DNA from: Microthrixaceae bacterium
GTDB taxonomy: Bacteria > Actinomycetota > Acidimicrobiia > Acidimicrobiales > Acidimicrobilacustridaceae
Assembly: GCA_023264915.1 (NCBI GenBank)
Contig: JAHFUU010000129.1
Span: 863 to 6,955, forward strand
Reading direction: 5' to 3'
Length of the DNA: 6,093 nt
Part shown: piece by piece, positions 1 to 6,093 of the stretch
How positions within the stretch are numbered: position 1 is the first letter of the stretch
Layout: each line of letters begins with the position of its first letter
Notes under the pieces: model-generated
What the model was told of the DNA's origin: nothing
Databases searched by the model: none
What the model saw: the letters and a program-made list of their open reading frames with translations, nothing else
Program-made: the position numbers and the translations under genes

Positions 1-659
1 GGGGCTCCGGTGCTACCCGTGGTGAAGGCGATCACTGCCGGATCGCGGGGTTCGATGGCCCCCTTCACGGGCTCGTCGGGCACTGGACCGCGCGAGAGCG
101 AGCCCATGCTCGCCATGCCCGGGAGGCCGACCGAACCGGTGACGATGCTGGTCCTCACCGTGCCCCGACCCCACCCGTAGGCGATCCGTGCGAGGTGAGC
201 GCTCGGCGTGCCGACGAACACCTCGGGGCCCACCTTCGCGAGGCTCCGCCCGACGTTGGCCAGGCCGTGACTGTGGGGCTCGATGCCCACGACCACCGCC
301 CCGATGCGCCACAGCGCGATCCCGAGCACCATCGCATCAAAGCCAGGGGGCACCATGAACGAGCAGAGCGTGCCCTCGTGGACACCGATGCCCCGAAGGC
401 CGACCGCTAGGCGCTCGGCCCTGTTGCTCAGCTCGCTGTAGGTGAAGCGCTTGTAGCGCACCTGCCCGAAGGGTCGACGCATTGCATGGATCAACGCCAC
501 GCGGGACGGATCGTCGATGGCCACACGACGGACCATGTCCGCGATCTCGACGATCTCACTGTCCCTCCCAGTGGCAGGCGTTGCGGGGCCCCCGTCCCAC
601 GTCGGCCCGCCCGCGGGCCTTCCTTGTGGGATCGTCACCAGCTCACGCTCGGATCTCAT
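1..659 (-). CDS. OleC-like acyl adenylating enzyme (beta-lactone synthetase family), N-terminal part, truncated by window edge
   Basis: This is the first 219 residues of an ANL-superfamily (AMP-binding) enzyme; the rest lies beyond position 1. Reading the minus strand from 659 gives the core A3 motif TTGSTGA at residues 213-219, ending at the edge. Earlier blocks look like OleC rather than a generic acyl-CoA ligase: a FMVPPG segment (101-106), a hydrophobic run to GAVVVGIEP (120-128), and VFVGTPSAHLARIAYGWGR (147-165), where OleC proteins typically have FIGIPKAHLAR...GWGR. Known OleC enzymes use ATP to convert beta-hydroxy acids to beta-lactones in long-chain olefin or beta-lactone biosynthesis. 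The start at 659 overlaps the hydrolase stop as ATGA and is preceded by a GGAGGG ribosome site (plus-strand ccctcc, 664-669), so the two genes are translationally coupled. The first ~35 residues are Gly/Pro-rich and poorly conserved. The family call is from recalled motifs. A beta-lactone product is inference, and a fatty acyl-CoA/AMP ligase remains possible because the C-terminal domain is not visible. Confidence 0.8.
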   Translation of the reverse strand, partial: MRSERELVTIPQGRPAGGPTWDGGPATPATGRDSEIVEIADMVRRVAIDDPSRVALIHAMRRPFGQVRYKRFTYSELSNRAERLAVGLRGIGVHEGTLCSFMVPPGFDAMVLGIALWRIGAVVVGIEPHSHGLANVGRSLAKVGPEVFVGTPSAHLARIAYGWGRGTVRTSIVTGSVGLPGMASMGSLSRGPVPDEPVKGAIEPRDPAVIAFTTGSTGA

Positions 660-669
660 CGGTCCCTCC
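656..669 (-). promoter_or_regulatory. ATGA start/stop overlap with strong ribosome binding site
   Basis: On the minus strand the OleC-like ATG (659-657) and the hydrolase TGA (658-656) share two bases. A GGAGGG Shine-Dalgarno (plus-strand ccctcc, 664-669) lies inside the end of the hydrolase gene, about five bases before the ATG. This fixes the OleC start and supports co-translation of the two proteins. Confidence 0.85.
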
Positions 670-1525
670 CCCCAGCGGTTGCGAGCCCGGCGAAGGCTTC
701 TCGGCCCACCTCGCTGATGATCGCGGTGACCGAGTCGGGATCCTCGAGCATCGGCAGGTGGCCACACCCCTCGAGCACGACGGCACGCGCAGGACGCATT
801 CGCCCGTTCAGCCGGATGCCCTCCTTCGCCGACAGCACACGGTTCTGGGCCCCCCATACCGTGCAGGTTCGAGTACCTCGATTCACCGGCTCCCTGTCCA
901 GGGCCGCATAGGCCTCCATGTCATCGAGCACGTCGATCAGGGCTGGCAGCTGCTGGGCTCTCGACCACGCGGAGAGAAGCTCATCATCGTGGTGCAGCCC
1001 GATCGCAGCGCCCGAGCGGCCGATCTGGAACCGCAAGGCAAGGACTGCGGTTGGCCTGGGAAGCACGACTCGGCGGGCAAGGTACCTGAGGGCCCGCGCG
1101 GGGCCCGGAGCAACTCGCTCCATGACGTGGAGCAGGCCCAGGCAGCCCCCGGAGAATGTCGCACGGGTGAGTGGGTTGACGAGCACGAGACCGGCGACGA
1201 GGTCAGGGTGAGCCGCGGCCAGGCGAGTGGCGATGTTGCTTCCCATGCAGTTGCCCACCACCAGAAGCCTCGACACGCCCAGCTGCTCGACGAGCGCAGC
1301 CAGCAGATCCACGTGACCGGCCAGGTCAAGCCCACCTGGTGGCCGCGGCGAGCTACCGAATCCCGGAAGGTCGACGGTGATGACGGTGTAGGTCGCGCGC
1401 AGCGAGGCGACCTGGTTGCGCCAGATCGCCGACGATGCCCCGCCGTTGTGGAGGAACAGGATCGCCGGTCCGGCTCCCTGGCAGCGGTAAGCGACGGCTG
1501 CTCCTTCGCGCTCGAACACGTCCAT
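656..1525 (-). CDS. Alpha/beta-fold hydrolase with cysteine nucleophile (GNCMG elbow)
   Basis: A 289-residue cytoplasmic alpha/beta hydrolase with no signal peptide. Visible parts are the oxyanion loop LFLHNGGASS (23-32), strand VITVDLPGFGSS (48-59), nucleophile elbow GNCMGS (91-96, Cys93) and catalytic histidine in GCGHLP (His256). The usual acid after strand 7 (WGxxD) reads WGAQN, placing Asn228 where Asp is expected. A thiol nucleophile is typical of dienelactone hydrolase and PHA synthase rather than common Ser esterases, so acyl transfer or lactone opening is as likely as simple hydrolysis. It is not canonical OleB, which is haloalkane-dehalogenase-like with an Asp nucleophile. I chose the ATG at 1525 because GGAG lies six bases upstream and the family fold starts directly after it. 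An in-frame ATG at 1576 would add 17 residues but has a weak ribosome site and would place the palindrome at 1541-1564 inside the gene. It is the first gene of an operon with the OleC-like gene. The substrate is unknown. Confidence 0.88.
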   Translation of the reverse strand: MDVFEREGAAVAYRCQGAGPAILFLHNGGASSAIWRNQVASLRATYTVITVDLPGFGSSPRPPGGLDLAGHVDLLAALVEQLGVSRLLVVGNCMGSNIATRLAAAHPDLVAGLVLVNPLTRATFSGGCLGLLHVMERVAPGPARALRYLARRVVLPRPTAVLALRFQIGRSGAAIGLHHDDELLSAWSRAQQLPALIDVLDDMEAYAALDREPVNRGTRTCTVWGAQNRVLSAKEGIRLNGRMRPARAVVLEGCGHLPMLEDPDSVTAIISEVGREAFAGLATAGGRDR

Positions 1526-1540
1526 CGACGGCTCCAATCT

Positions 1541-1564
1541 ATAAGAAACAGTCTTGTCTCTTAT
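1541..1564. promoter_or_regulatory. 24-bp palindromic operator upstream of the hydrolase/OleC operon
   Basis: Arms ATAAGAAACA (1541-1550) and TGTCTCTTAT (1555-1564) are inverted repeats with one mismatch around the spacer GTCT. The core at 1546-1559 (AAACA-N4-TGTCT) recurs at three other promoter-proximal places in the window. It ends 16 bp upstream of the hydrolase start at 1525, a position where a repressor would block initiation. Its size and symmetry fit a TetR-family operator. No convincing -35/-10 pair for the minus-strand transcript was found around it. The bound protein is inferred. Confidence 0.65.
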
Positions 1565-1688
1565 TCCTTCTACCATGCCTGCTGGGTCTGGGCAAGCCCT
1601 TCGATCTCGCAGAACGTTGAGAACTCAGGCTGTGGGCCCCGGCGCACGGCTGAACTCCGCCCTGGCACATGCTCCGGTCACCAGCCAG

Positions 1689-1702
1689 AGACACAAATGT
1701 CT
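1689..1702. promoter_or_regulatory. Palindromic operator copy, distal site of the esterase promoter
   Basis: AGACA-CAAA-TGTCT has perfect 5-bp inverted arms. The left side extended (AGAGACA, 1687-1693) is identical to the inner seven bases of one arm of the 1541-1564 palindrome. Its centre is 25 bp upstream of the next copy at 1714-1727, giving a tandem pair ahead of the esterase promoter. Confidence 0.55.
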
Positions 1703-1712
1703 TCATTAGTAG

Positions 1713-1741
1713 TAGACAGACTTGTTTTTCGATTGTATGGT
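1713..1741 (+). promoter_or_regulatory. Predicted promoter of the secreted esterase
   Basis: TAGACA (1713-1718, five of six bases of TTGACA) is followed after 17 bp by TATGGT (1736-1741, a TANNNT -10). Transcription would begin near 1748, leaving a leader of about 50 bases before the ATG at 1799. This stretch is more AT-rich than its surroundings, as expected for a promoter. Confidence 0.5.
1714..1727. promoter_or_regulatory. Palindromic operator copy overlapping the esterase -35 box
   Basis: AGACA-GACT-TGTTT matches the RRACA-N4-TGTYT core with one arm mismatch. It covers most of the proposed -35 hexamer (1713-1718) of the esterase promoter, so binding here should repress. Confidence 0.55.
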
Positions 1742-1754
1742 GCCAGTTGTCACG

Positions 1755-1768
1755 CCTGGCAAGCCAGG
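1755..1768 (+). repeat. Small inverted repeat in the esterase leader
   Basis: CCTGGC (1755-1760) and GCCAGG (1763-1768) are perfect inverted arms separated by AA. An upstream TGCCAG (1741-1746) is also complementary to CTGGCA (1756-1761), so two exclusive pairings are possible at DNA level. The predicted transcription start near 1748 would leave only the downstream pair in RNA. No known riboswitch is recognised. Confidence 0.3.
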
Positions 1769-1787
1769 GACGCCGTGGCAGATGACG

Positions 1788-1795
1788 AAGGAGGG
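1788..1795 (+). promoter_or_regulatory. Ribosome binding site of the esterase
   Basis: AAGGAGGG ends three bases before the ATG at 1799, and its GGAGG core ends four bases before. It decides the start in a frame that is otherwise open for more than 400 codons upstream. The signal peptide starting right after this ATG agrees. Confidence 0.75.
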
Positions 1796-1798
1796 ACG

Positions 1799-3319
1799 AT
1801 GACCCCGACAAGACCCACAATCCGCAACAGCTCGCAGGTCCACAAGGGCAGGAGGGCGCTGTGGAGCGCGACCCTGCTCGTCCTCGCAACGCTCGCCGGC
1901 GGCCTCCAGTTGCTCGCAAGCTCGCCCGCCAGAGCGGATGCGCCGAACCTGGCATCGAGGAACGGCATCACCGTCACCGCTTCCCGCTGGATCAGCCCCC
2001 GCACCCTCGAAGCCGACGTGTCCACCTCGCTCATCGCCACAGTGGCGGTCAACGGGCCGCACCGGATCCGCGTCACGCTCCCCGACGGGTACTTCCAGAA
2101 CCCGACCGTCCGCTATCCGGTGATCTACCTGCTTCACGGCGGCGCCGGAGGCAACTCCGCGCAGTGGACGACCGGCGGCGGCGACGCCGAGGGCATCTCC
2201 CGCGGCAAGCCGGTGATCATCGTGATGGCCGACGGCGGCAAGGTCGGCTGGTTCACGAACTGGATCGACCAGTCCAAGGGCGCGCAGAGCTGGGCTGACT
2301 ACTACCTGAACCAGGTCATCCCGTGGGTCGACGGGAACCTGCGCACCGTGGCAGCCAAGGACGGCCGCGCGATCGCCGGCTTGTCGATGGGTGGGTATGG
2401 CGCCGTTCGGCTCGCGCAGGATCGTCCTGATCTGTTCGCCTCTGTCGCCAGCTTCTCTGGTGCAGTCGATCTGGGTGACATGGGCACGCGCACCGTCGTC
2501 ACAGAGCAGGCGATCCAGTACGGGTTCCCGGCCAACGGACCCTTCGGTTCACCCTTCTGGCCCAACGACACTGTGTGGAACGCGAAGGACCCGATGAAGC
2601 GGACGACCCGCCTGGCAGGGCTCCAGATCCTGCTCTATGCCGGCGCCGGCATCAACGATGCTGACGTCCTGGAGCGCACCATGGGCCAGTCAGCTGACCG
2701 GTTCTCGAAGACGCTCACGGCCAACGGCGTTCCCAACTTCTGGTGGATGTACGGGCGGCCCGGCCCGTCGGTGCCATATGGCTGCGACGGCGGCCACAAC
2801 TTCAGCTGCTGGAACTTCGCCTTCAACGATGCCCTGCCCAAGATGCTGAGCGTCCTGAAGGTTCCCACCACCACCTCAACCACGAGCACGACCACGCCCG
2901 CAGGGACCAACGTGGTCGCCAACGCCGGCTTCGAGAGCGGCCTCGCGCCATGGTCCTGCGCCGGCCAGTGCGGCAGGGACAGCACCGGCCTGGCACGCAC
3001 CGGCACAGGCAACGGCTGGGTCCGCAACACCTCGGGGTGGAACGACTTGCATCAGTCACTGACGATCTCTGGCAACCGAACCTACAAGGTGACCGGTTGG
3101 ATCCGTACGTCCGCCAACAACACCGACGGCTACTTCGGCCTACGAACCACATCTGGTCAGGTTCTCGGTGAGCAGCGCTTCTACAACCTGGGCGGCTACA
3201 CCCAGCTCACGGTGACCGTCAACCCCGGCTCGAACACCAGCGTCGTCGTCTACGGCGGCCTTTGGGCCAACGGTGACACCTGGCTCCAGCTCGACGACGT
3301 ATCCGTCGCAGCCGTCTGA
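1799..3319 (+). CDS. Secreted esterase (antigen 85 / esterase D fold) with C-terminal carbohydrate-binding-like domain
   Basis: A 506-residue exported protein. A basic N-terminus with a twin arginine (18-19) and hydrophobic segment (21-40) precede a likely cleavage site after ARA (44-46); Sec or Tat export is undecided. The catalytic domain spans about 58-354: strand VIYLLHGGAGG (108-118), nucleophile elbow GLSMGG with Ser196, a probable acid Asp287 or Asp289 in AGAGINDAD, and His333 in CDGGHNFSCW. This order fits the putative esterase family (PF00756) that includes mycolyltransferase antigen 85 and S-formylglutathione hydrolase. A Thr/Ser linker (356-369) leads to a beta-rich domain (371-506) that starts NVVANAGFESG and ends WLQLDDVSV, as in CBM4/9-type modules. 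The ATG at 1799 has AAGGAGGG just upstream (1788-1795). The frame stays open upstream to 482, but that extension is antisense to the hydrolase/OleC operon and is not coding. The likely role is cleaving or transferring acyl groups on glycans, glycolipids or other extracellular esters; the substrate is inferred only. Confidence 0.87.
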   Translation: MTPTRPTIRNSSQVHKGRRALWSATLLVLATLAGGLQLLASSPARADAPNLASRNGITVTASRWISPRTLEADVSTSLIATVAVNGPHRIRVTLPDGYFQNPTVRYPVIYLLHGGAGGNSAQWTTGGGDAEGISRGKPVIIVMADGGKVGWFTNWIDQSKGAQSWADYYLNQVIPWVDGNLRTVAAKDGRAIAGLSMGGYGAVRLAQDRPDLFASVASFSGAVDLGDMGTRTVVTEQAIQYGFPANGPFGSPFWPNDTVWNAKDPMKRTTRLAGLQILLYAGAGINDADVLERTMGQSADRFSKTLTANGVPNFWWMYGRPGPSVPYGCDGGHNFSCWNFAFNDALPKMLSVLKVPTTTSTTSTTTPAGTNVVANAGFESGLAPWSCAGQCGRDSTGLARTGTGNGWVRNTSGWNDLHQSLTISGNRTYKVTGWIRTSANNTDGYFGLRTTSGQVLGEQRFYNLGGYTQLTVTVNPGSNTSVVVYGGLWANGDTWLQLDDVSVAAV

Positions 3320-3354
3320 ACATCGGCTGCCTGACCTCCCCATCTGGGCTCCTC

Positions 3355-3400
3355 CCCGGCCCGACGAGTCATGTCGTCGGGCCGGGATCGTCGGGCCGGG
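3355..3400 (+). terminator. Strong GC hairpin after the esterase, with duplicated right arm
   Basis: A 13-base left arm (3355-3367, CCCGGCCCGACGA) pairs perfectly with 3374-3386 across a 6-base loop. The right arm with one extra base (TCGTCGGGCCGGGA) is repeated in tandem at 3374-3387 and 3388-3401, so the left arm can alternatively pair with 3388-3400 through a larger loop. It begins about 35 bases after the esterase stop. There is no clear T-tract, which is common for actinobacterial terminators. Confidence 0.65.
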
Positions 3401-3438
3401 ATCTTCGTCCCCTCATCTCCTGGGGCGCCGTCGGGCGT

Positions 3439-3452
3439 GAACAGAGATGTCT
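3439..3452. promoter_or_regulatory. Palindromic operator copy in the TetR promoter
   Basis: GAACA-GAGA-TGTCT shares the ACA-N4-TGTCT core of the sites at 1541-1564 and 1689-1702. It sits over the -35 region of the predicted TetR promoter, 31 bp before the start codon, as expected for autorepression. Symmetry beyond the ACA/TGT core is weaker than in the other copies. Confidence 0.45.
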
Positions 3453-3471
3453 TTCACCAATCTGCGCCCTG

Positions 3472-3477
3472 TAGGAT
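3472..3477 (+). promoter_or_regulatory. Predicted -10 box of the TetR gene (leaderless transcript)
   Basis: TAGGAT fits the actinobacterial TANNNT -10 and ends six bases before the ATG at 3484, so transcription would start at or next to the A of the start codon. No Shine-Dalgarno sequence precedes that ATG, which agrees with a leaderless mRNA. The -35 (around TGTCTT, 3448-3453) is weak. Confidence 0.45.
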
Positions 3478-3483
3478 CCAGGC

Positions 3484-4137
3484 ATGGCCGCAAGCCCACG
3501 TGCACGAGTCCTGCCTCGCGGCCCCCATCAGCTCTCCAAGGACGAGGTCATGCGCTCGCAGCGTGAGCGCCTCTTGAACGCGATGACCGAGGCTGTCGCC
3601 GAGAAGGGCTACGCGAAGACCGTGGTGGCAGACGTCGTGAGCCGGTCAGGGGTTTCGCGAGCGACCTTCTACAAGATGTTCCGCGACATGGACGACTGCT
3701 TCCGGGCCGCGTATGAGTCCCACGCGGACCTGGTGGCGCTCGTCATGAACACCGGGCTCGATCACCTGCGCACCAACCCTGACGCAGCGCCGATCGAGAA
3801 GCTCGACCAGGTCCTGAGCCTCTACCTCAGCTCGCTCGCCGCTGCACCCGCACTCGCGCGCGTCTTCCTCGTCGAGGTGTACGCCGCCGGCCCCAAGCTC
3901 ATCGAGCAGCGACGTGCCTCACTCGAGCAGTTCGTCGATGTTGTCGCCGCCACCCATGATGGCGAGCAAGGCTTGCTTGGCACCCGGCCCGATCAGCGAT
4001 TCGCTGCTGAGTTCATCGTCGGTGCCGTGAGCTCGATGGTCACCAACATCGTCGGGGTAGGTGACGTGGAGCAGCTCCCCGACCTTCACGGGAAGCTCAT
4101 GCGCCTTGCACGCAGCATCCTCGGCCACGACGTGTGA
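3484..4137 (+). CDS. TetR/AcrR-family transcriptional regulator
   Basis: A 217-residue cytoplasmic DNA-binding repressor-type protein. The N-terminal domain has helix 1 (about 24-40, SQRERLLNAMTEAVAEKGYA), the helix-turn-helix (about 46-66, TVVADVVSRSGVSRATFYKMF) and the adjoining RDMDDCFRAAYE segment. The rest is an all-helical ligand-binding and dimerisation domain with no recognisable ligand motif. Length is normal for the family. A basic, Pro-rich stretch (LPRGPHQLSKDEV, 10-22) precedes helix 1. The ATG at 3484 is chosen because this arm looks like part of the protein and the -10 box fits a leaderless start; an internal ATG at 3550 (residue 23) would remove it. A palindrome over its own promoter recurs before the esterase and hydrolase/OleC genes, so it is the best candidate for their local regulator. 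The ligand is probably an acyl-CoA or lipid, by context only. It converges with the thiolase gene, with 34 bp between stop codons. Confidence 0.9.
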   Translation: MAASPRARVLPRGPHQLSKDEVMRSQRERLLNAMTEAVAEKGYAKTVVADVVSRSGVSRATFYKMFRDMDDCFRAAYESHADLVALVMNTGLDHLRTNPDAAPIEKLDQVLSLYLSSLAAAPALARVFLVEVYAAGPKLIEQRRASLEQFVDVVAATHDGEQGLLGTRPDQRFAAEFIVGAVSSMVTNIVGVGDVEQLPDLHGKLMRLARSILGHDV

Positions 4138-4139
4138 AT

Positions 4140-4167
4140 GGCTCGACGGCGCCTTGGTGAGCGAGCC
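4140..4167. terminator. Possible weak bidirectional terminator between convergent genes
   Basis: GGCTCG (4140-4145) and CGAGCC (4162-4167) are perfect 6-base inverted arms around a 16-base loop. They fill most of the 34-bp gap between the convergent TetR and thiolase stops. The stem is short and has no clear T-tract, so the call rests mainly on position. Confidence 0.3.
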
Positions 4168-4171
4168 TGCT

Positions 4172-5412
<1,241 letters not shown>

Positions 5413-5629
5413 GCCTCGCTGACCGGACCCAACCGGGAAGCCGTTGCACATCCGGTCCCGTGCGGCCTCTGCCCGGCCGTGTCCCGATCGGTTTCGACGG
5501 CCCGCACAGCCGTGACATCGAACCGATTGTCCAGCTTGCCTCCTGCGGCCCCAGGGCACACCGCAGACAACGACGACGCGGTGCGAACGTGGTCGGCAGG
5601 CCGATCGCGACCGGTGCCGCCAGCTCCCC
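5413..5629. other. Non-coding part of the divergent thiolase/thioesterase intergenic region
   Basis: The gap between the divergent thiolase and thioesterase starts is 331 bp (5336-5666). Beyond the KstR-type palindrome and the thioesterase promoter I see no supported gene here. Open frames crossing it (such as 5326-5670 plus and 5405-5896 minus) have Arg/Ser/Pro-rich translations without recognisable motifs and overlap real genes or their promoters. A small RNA or longer leader cannot be excluded. Confidence 0.5.
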
Positions 5630-5659
5630 TTGCGCCGTCCGAGCATGCTTCCTTACCCT
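5630..5659 (+). promoter_or_regulatory. Predicted promoter of the thioesterase gene (leaderless)
   Basis: TTGCGC (5630-5635) is followed after 18 bp by TACCCT (5654-5659, TANNNT type). The -10 ends seven bases before the ATG at 5667, so transcription would begin at or next to the start codon. No ribosome site precedes the ATG, which fits a leaderless transcript. Confidence 0.45.
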
Positions 5660-5666
5660 CTCGCCG

Positions 5667-6093
5667 ATGAAGGAGCCAACGAGTGCGAGCGCCGACCGCC
5701 TCTTCGGAGCTGCCGCGGCGTTGCGCGAGCTCATCAACCTCTTCACCGACCGCGAGCTCGACGACGAGCTACTCGACGAGATCGCATCCACTGCTGCCGA
5801 GCTCTCAACCGCGGCGGCCAAGGCACCCCAGTGGGATCGCCAGGCGGTGCTCGAGGCAAGCTTGCGGTCCCCCGACACCGAGGAAGGGCGCCGCATGGGC
5901 TTCCCCTACCGGGCGATCGCCGGAGCAGCGAACCCCACCGCGATGCCCATGACCCTGAACTTCGGGGACGACATCGTGACCACAGAGGTCACGCTCCAGC
6001 CCATGAACGGTGGCGCTCCGGGCCGCGGTCATGGTGGCGTCCTCGCGGGGATCTTCGACGAGTTCGCTAGAGTGGCCCCCCGCCTGGTCGGGG
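5667..6093 (+). CDS. PaaI/4HBT-type hotdog acyl-CoA thioesterase, N-terminal part, truncated by window edge
   Basis: The frame from 5667 is open to the window end and gives 142 residues. The first ~60 are helical and Ala/Glu/Leu-rich. A hotdog core then begins: FPYRAIAGAANPTAMPM (79-95), strands DDIVTTEVTLQP (101-112), and the signature GAPGRGHGGVLAGIFDEFA (116-134), where HGG (122-124) and Asp131/Glu132 mark the CoA-binding and catalytic helix. This pattern is that of PaaI-family thioesterases, which hydrolyse acyl-CoA to free acid and CoA in the cytoplasm. A good part of the C-terminal hotdog core lies outside the window. The start is chosen from the leaderless promoter spacing; the other in-frame ATGs are at residues 77, 93, 95 and 113, too late to keep the domain intact. 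It is divergent from the FadA5-like thiolase and could recycle CoA from blocked or excess intermediates of the same pathway. That link is inference. Confidence 0.82.
   Translation, partial: MKEPTSASADRLFGAAAALRELINLFTDRELDDELLDEIASTAAELSTAAAKAPQWDRQAVLEASLRSPDTEEGRRMGFPYRAIAGAANPTAMPMTLNFGDDIVTTEVTLQPMNGGAPGRGHGGVLAGIFDEFARVAPRLVG

Noticed and set aside
656..1525. Calling the hydrolase OleB because it sits beside an OleC-like gene
   Set aside because: OleB has an Asp nucleophile and haloalkane-dehalogenase-like motifs; this protein has Cys93 in GNCMG and an HNGG oxyanion loop.
1526..1576. A 17-residue longer N-terminus for the hydrolase (ATG at 1576)
   Set aside because: It lacks a good ribosome site, adds residues unlike the fold's start, and would put the 24-bp palindrome inside coding sequence. 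The ATG at 1525 has GGAG at ideal spacing.
482..1798. A plus-strand frame open for 439 codons upstream of and in frame with the esterase
   Set aside because: It is antisense to the hydrolase and OleC-like genes, its translation is rich in Arg/Pro/Ser/His with no motif, and the ATG at 1799 has a strong ribosome site followed directly by a signal peptide. Long open antisense frames are common in GC-rich DNA.
3484..4137. Treating this TetR protein as KstR, the reader of the 5393-5412 operator
   Set aside because: Its sequence does not resemble recalled KstR beyond the general TetR fold, and its own promoter carries a different palindrome.
5630..6070. Plus-strand frames 5630-6070 and 5683-5952 as genes
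   Set aside because: Both are Arg/Ser/Pro-rich out-of-frame readings of the thioesterase gene, whose true frame from 5667 contains the hotdog signature.

Overview
This GC-rich window looks like the chromosome of a lipid-degrading actinobacterium. The FadA5-like thiolase, a KstR-type operator, two apparently leaderless promoters and a Thr/Ser-rich linker in a secreted esterase all fit Actinomycetota. An acidimicrobial, nocardioid or mycobacterial relative is possible, but the sequence does not settle the genus. I see no rRNA, tRNA, CRISPR array, insertion sequence or phage gene.

Layout. (1) Positions 1-1525, minus strand: a two-gene operon. An alpha/beta hydrolase with a cysteine nucleophile is followed, with a 4-bp ATGA overlap, by an OleC-type (beta-lactone synthetase-like) adenylating enzyme that runs off the left edge. 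(2) Positions 1526-1798: a divergent regulatory region with a plausible plus-strand promoter and three copies of a TetR-type palindrome, RRACA-N4-TGTYT. (3) Positions 1799-3319, plus strand: a secreted esterase of the antigen 85 / esterase D fold with a Thr/Ser linker and a C-terminal carbohydrate-binding-like domain. (4) Positions 3320-3483: a strong hairpin whose right arm is duplicated, then a TetR promoter carrying a fourth copy of the palindrome. (5) Positions 3484-4137, plus strand: a TetR-family regulator, apparently leaderless. (6) Positions 4172-5335, minus strand: a thiolase closely resembling the steroid side-chain thiolase FadA5, converging on the TetR gene. (7) Positions 5336-5666: a divergent intergenic region with an exact KstR-consensus palindrome and a promoter for the next gene. 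(8) Position 5667 to the right edge, plus strand: a PaaI/4HBT hotdog thioesterase, cut by the window end.

How the parts may work together. Acyl-CoA chemistry dominates: thiolase, thioesterase, acyl adenylation and two alpha/beta hydrolases. The shared palindrome suggests that the local TetR regulator controls the hydrolase/OleC operon, the secreted esterase and itself. The secreted esterase could release acyl groups that the intracellular enzymes process. The thiolase/thioesterase pair appears to belong to a separate, KstR-like sterol or lipid regulon. The most unusual element is the OleC-like enzyme coupled to a Cys-type hydrolase that is not OleB, which may be a variant beta-lactone or acyl-transfer pathway. 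These functional links are inference from sequence motifs and gene order.
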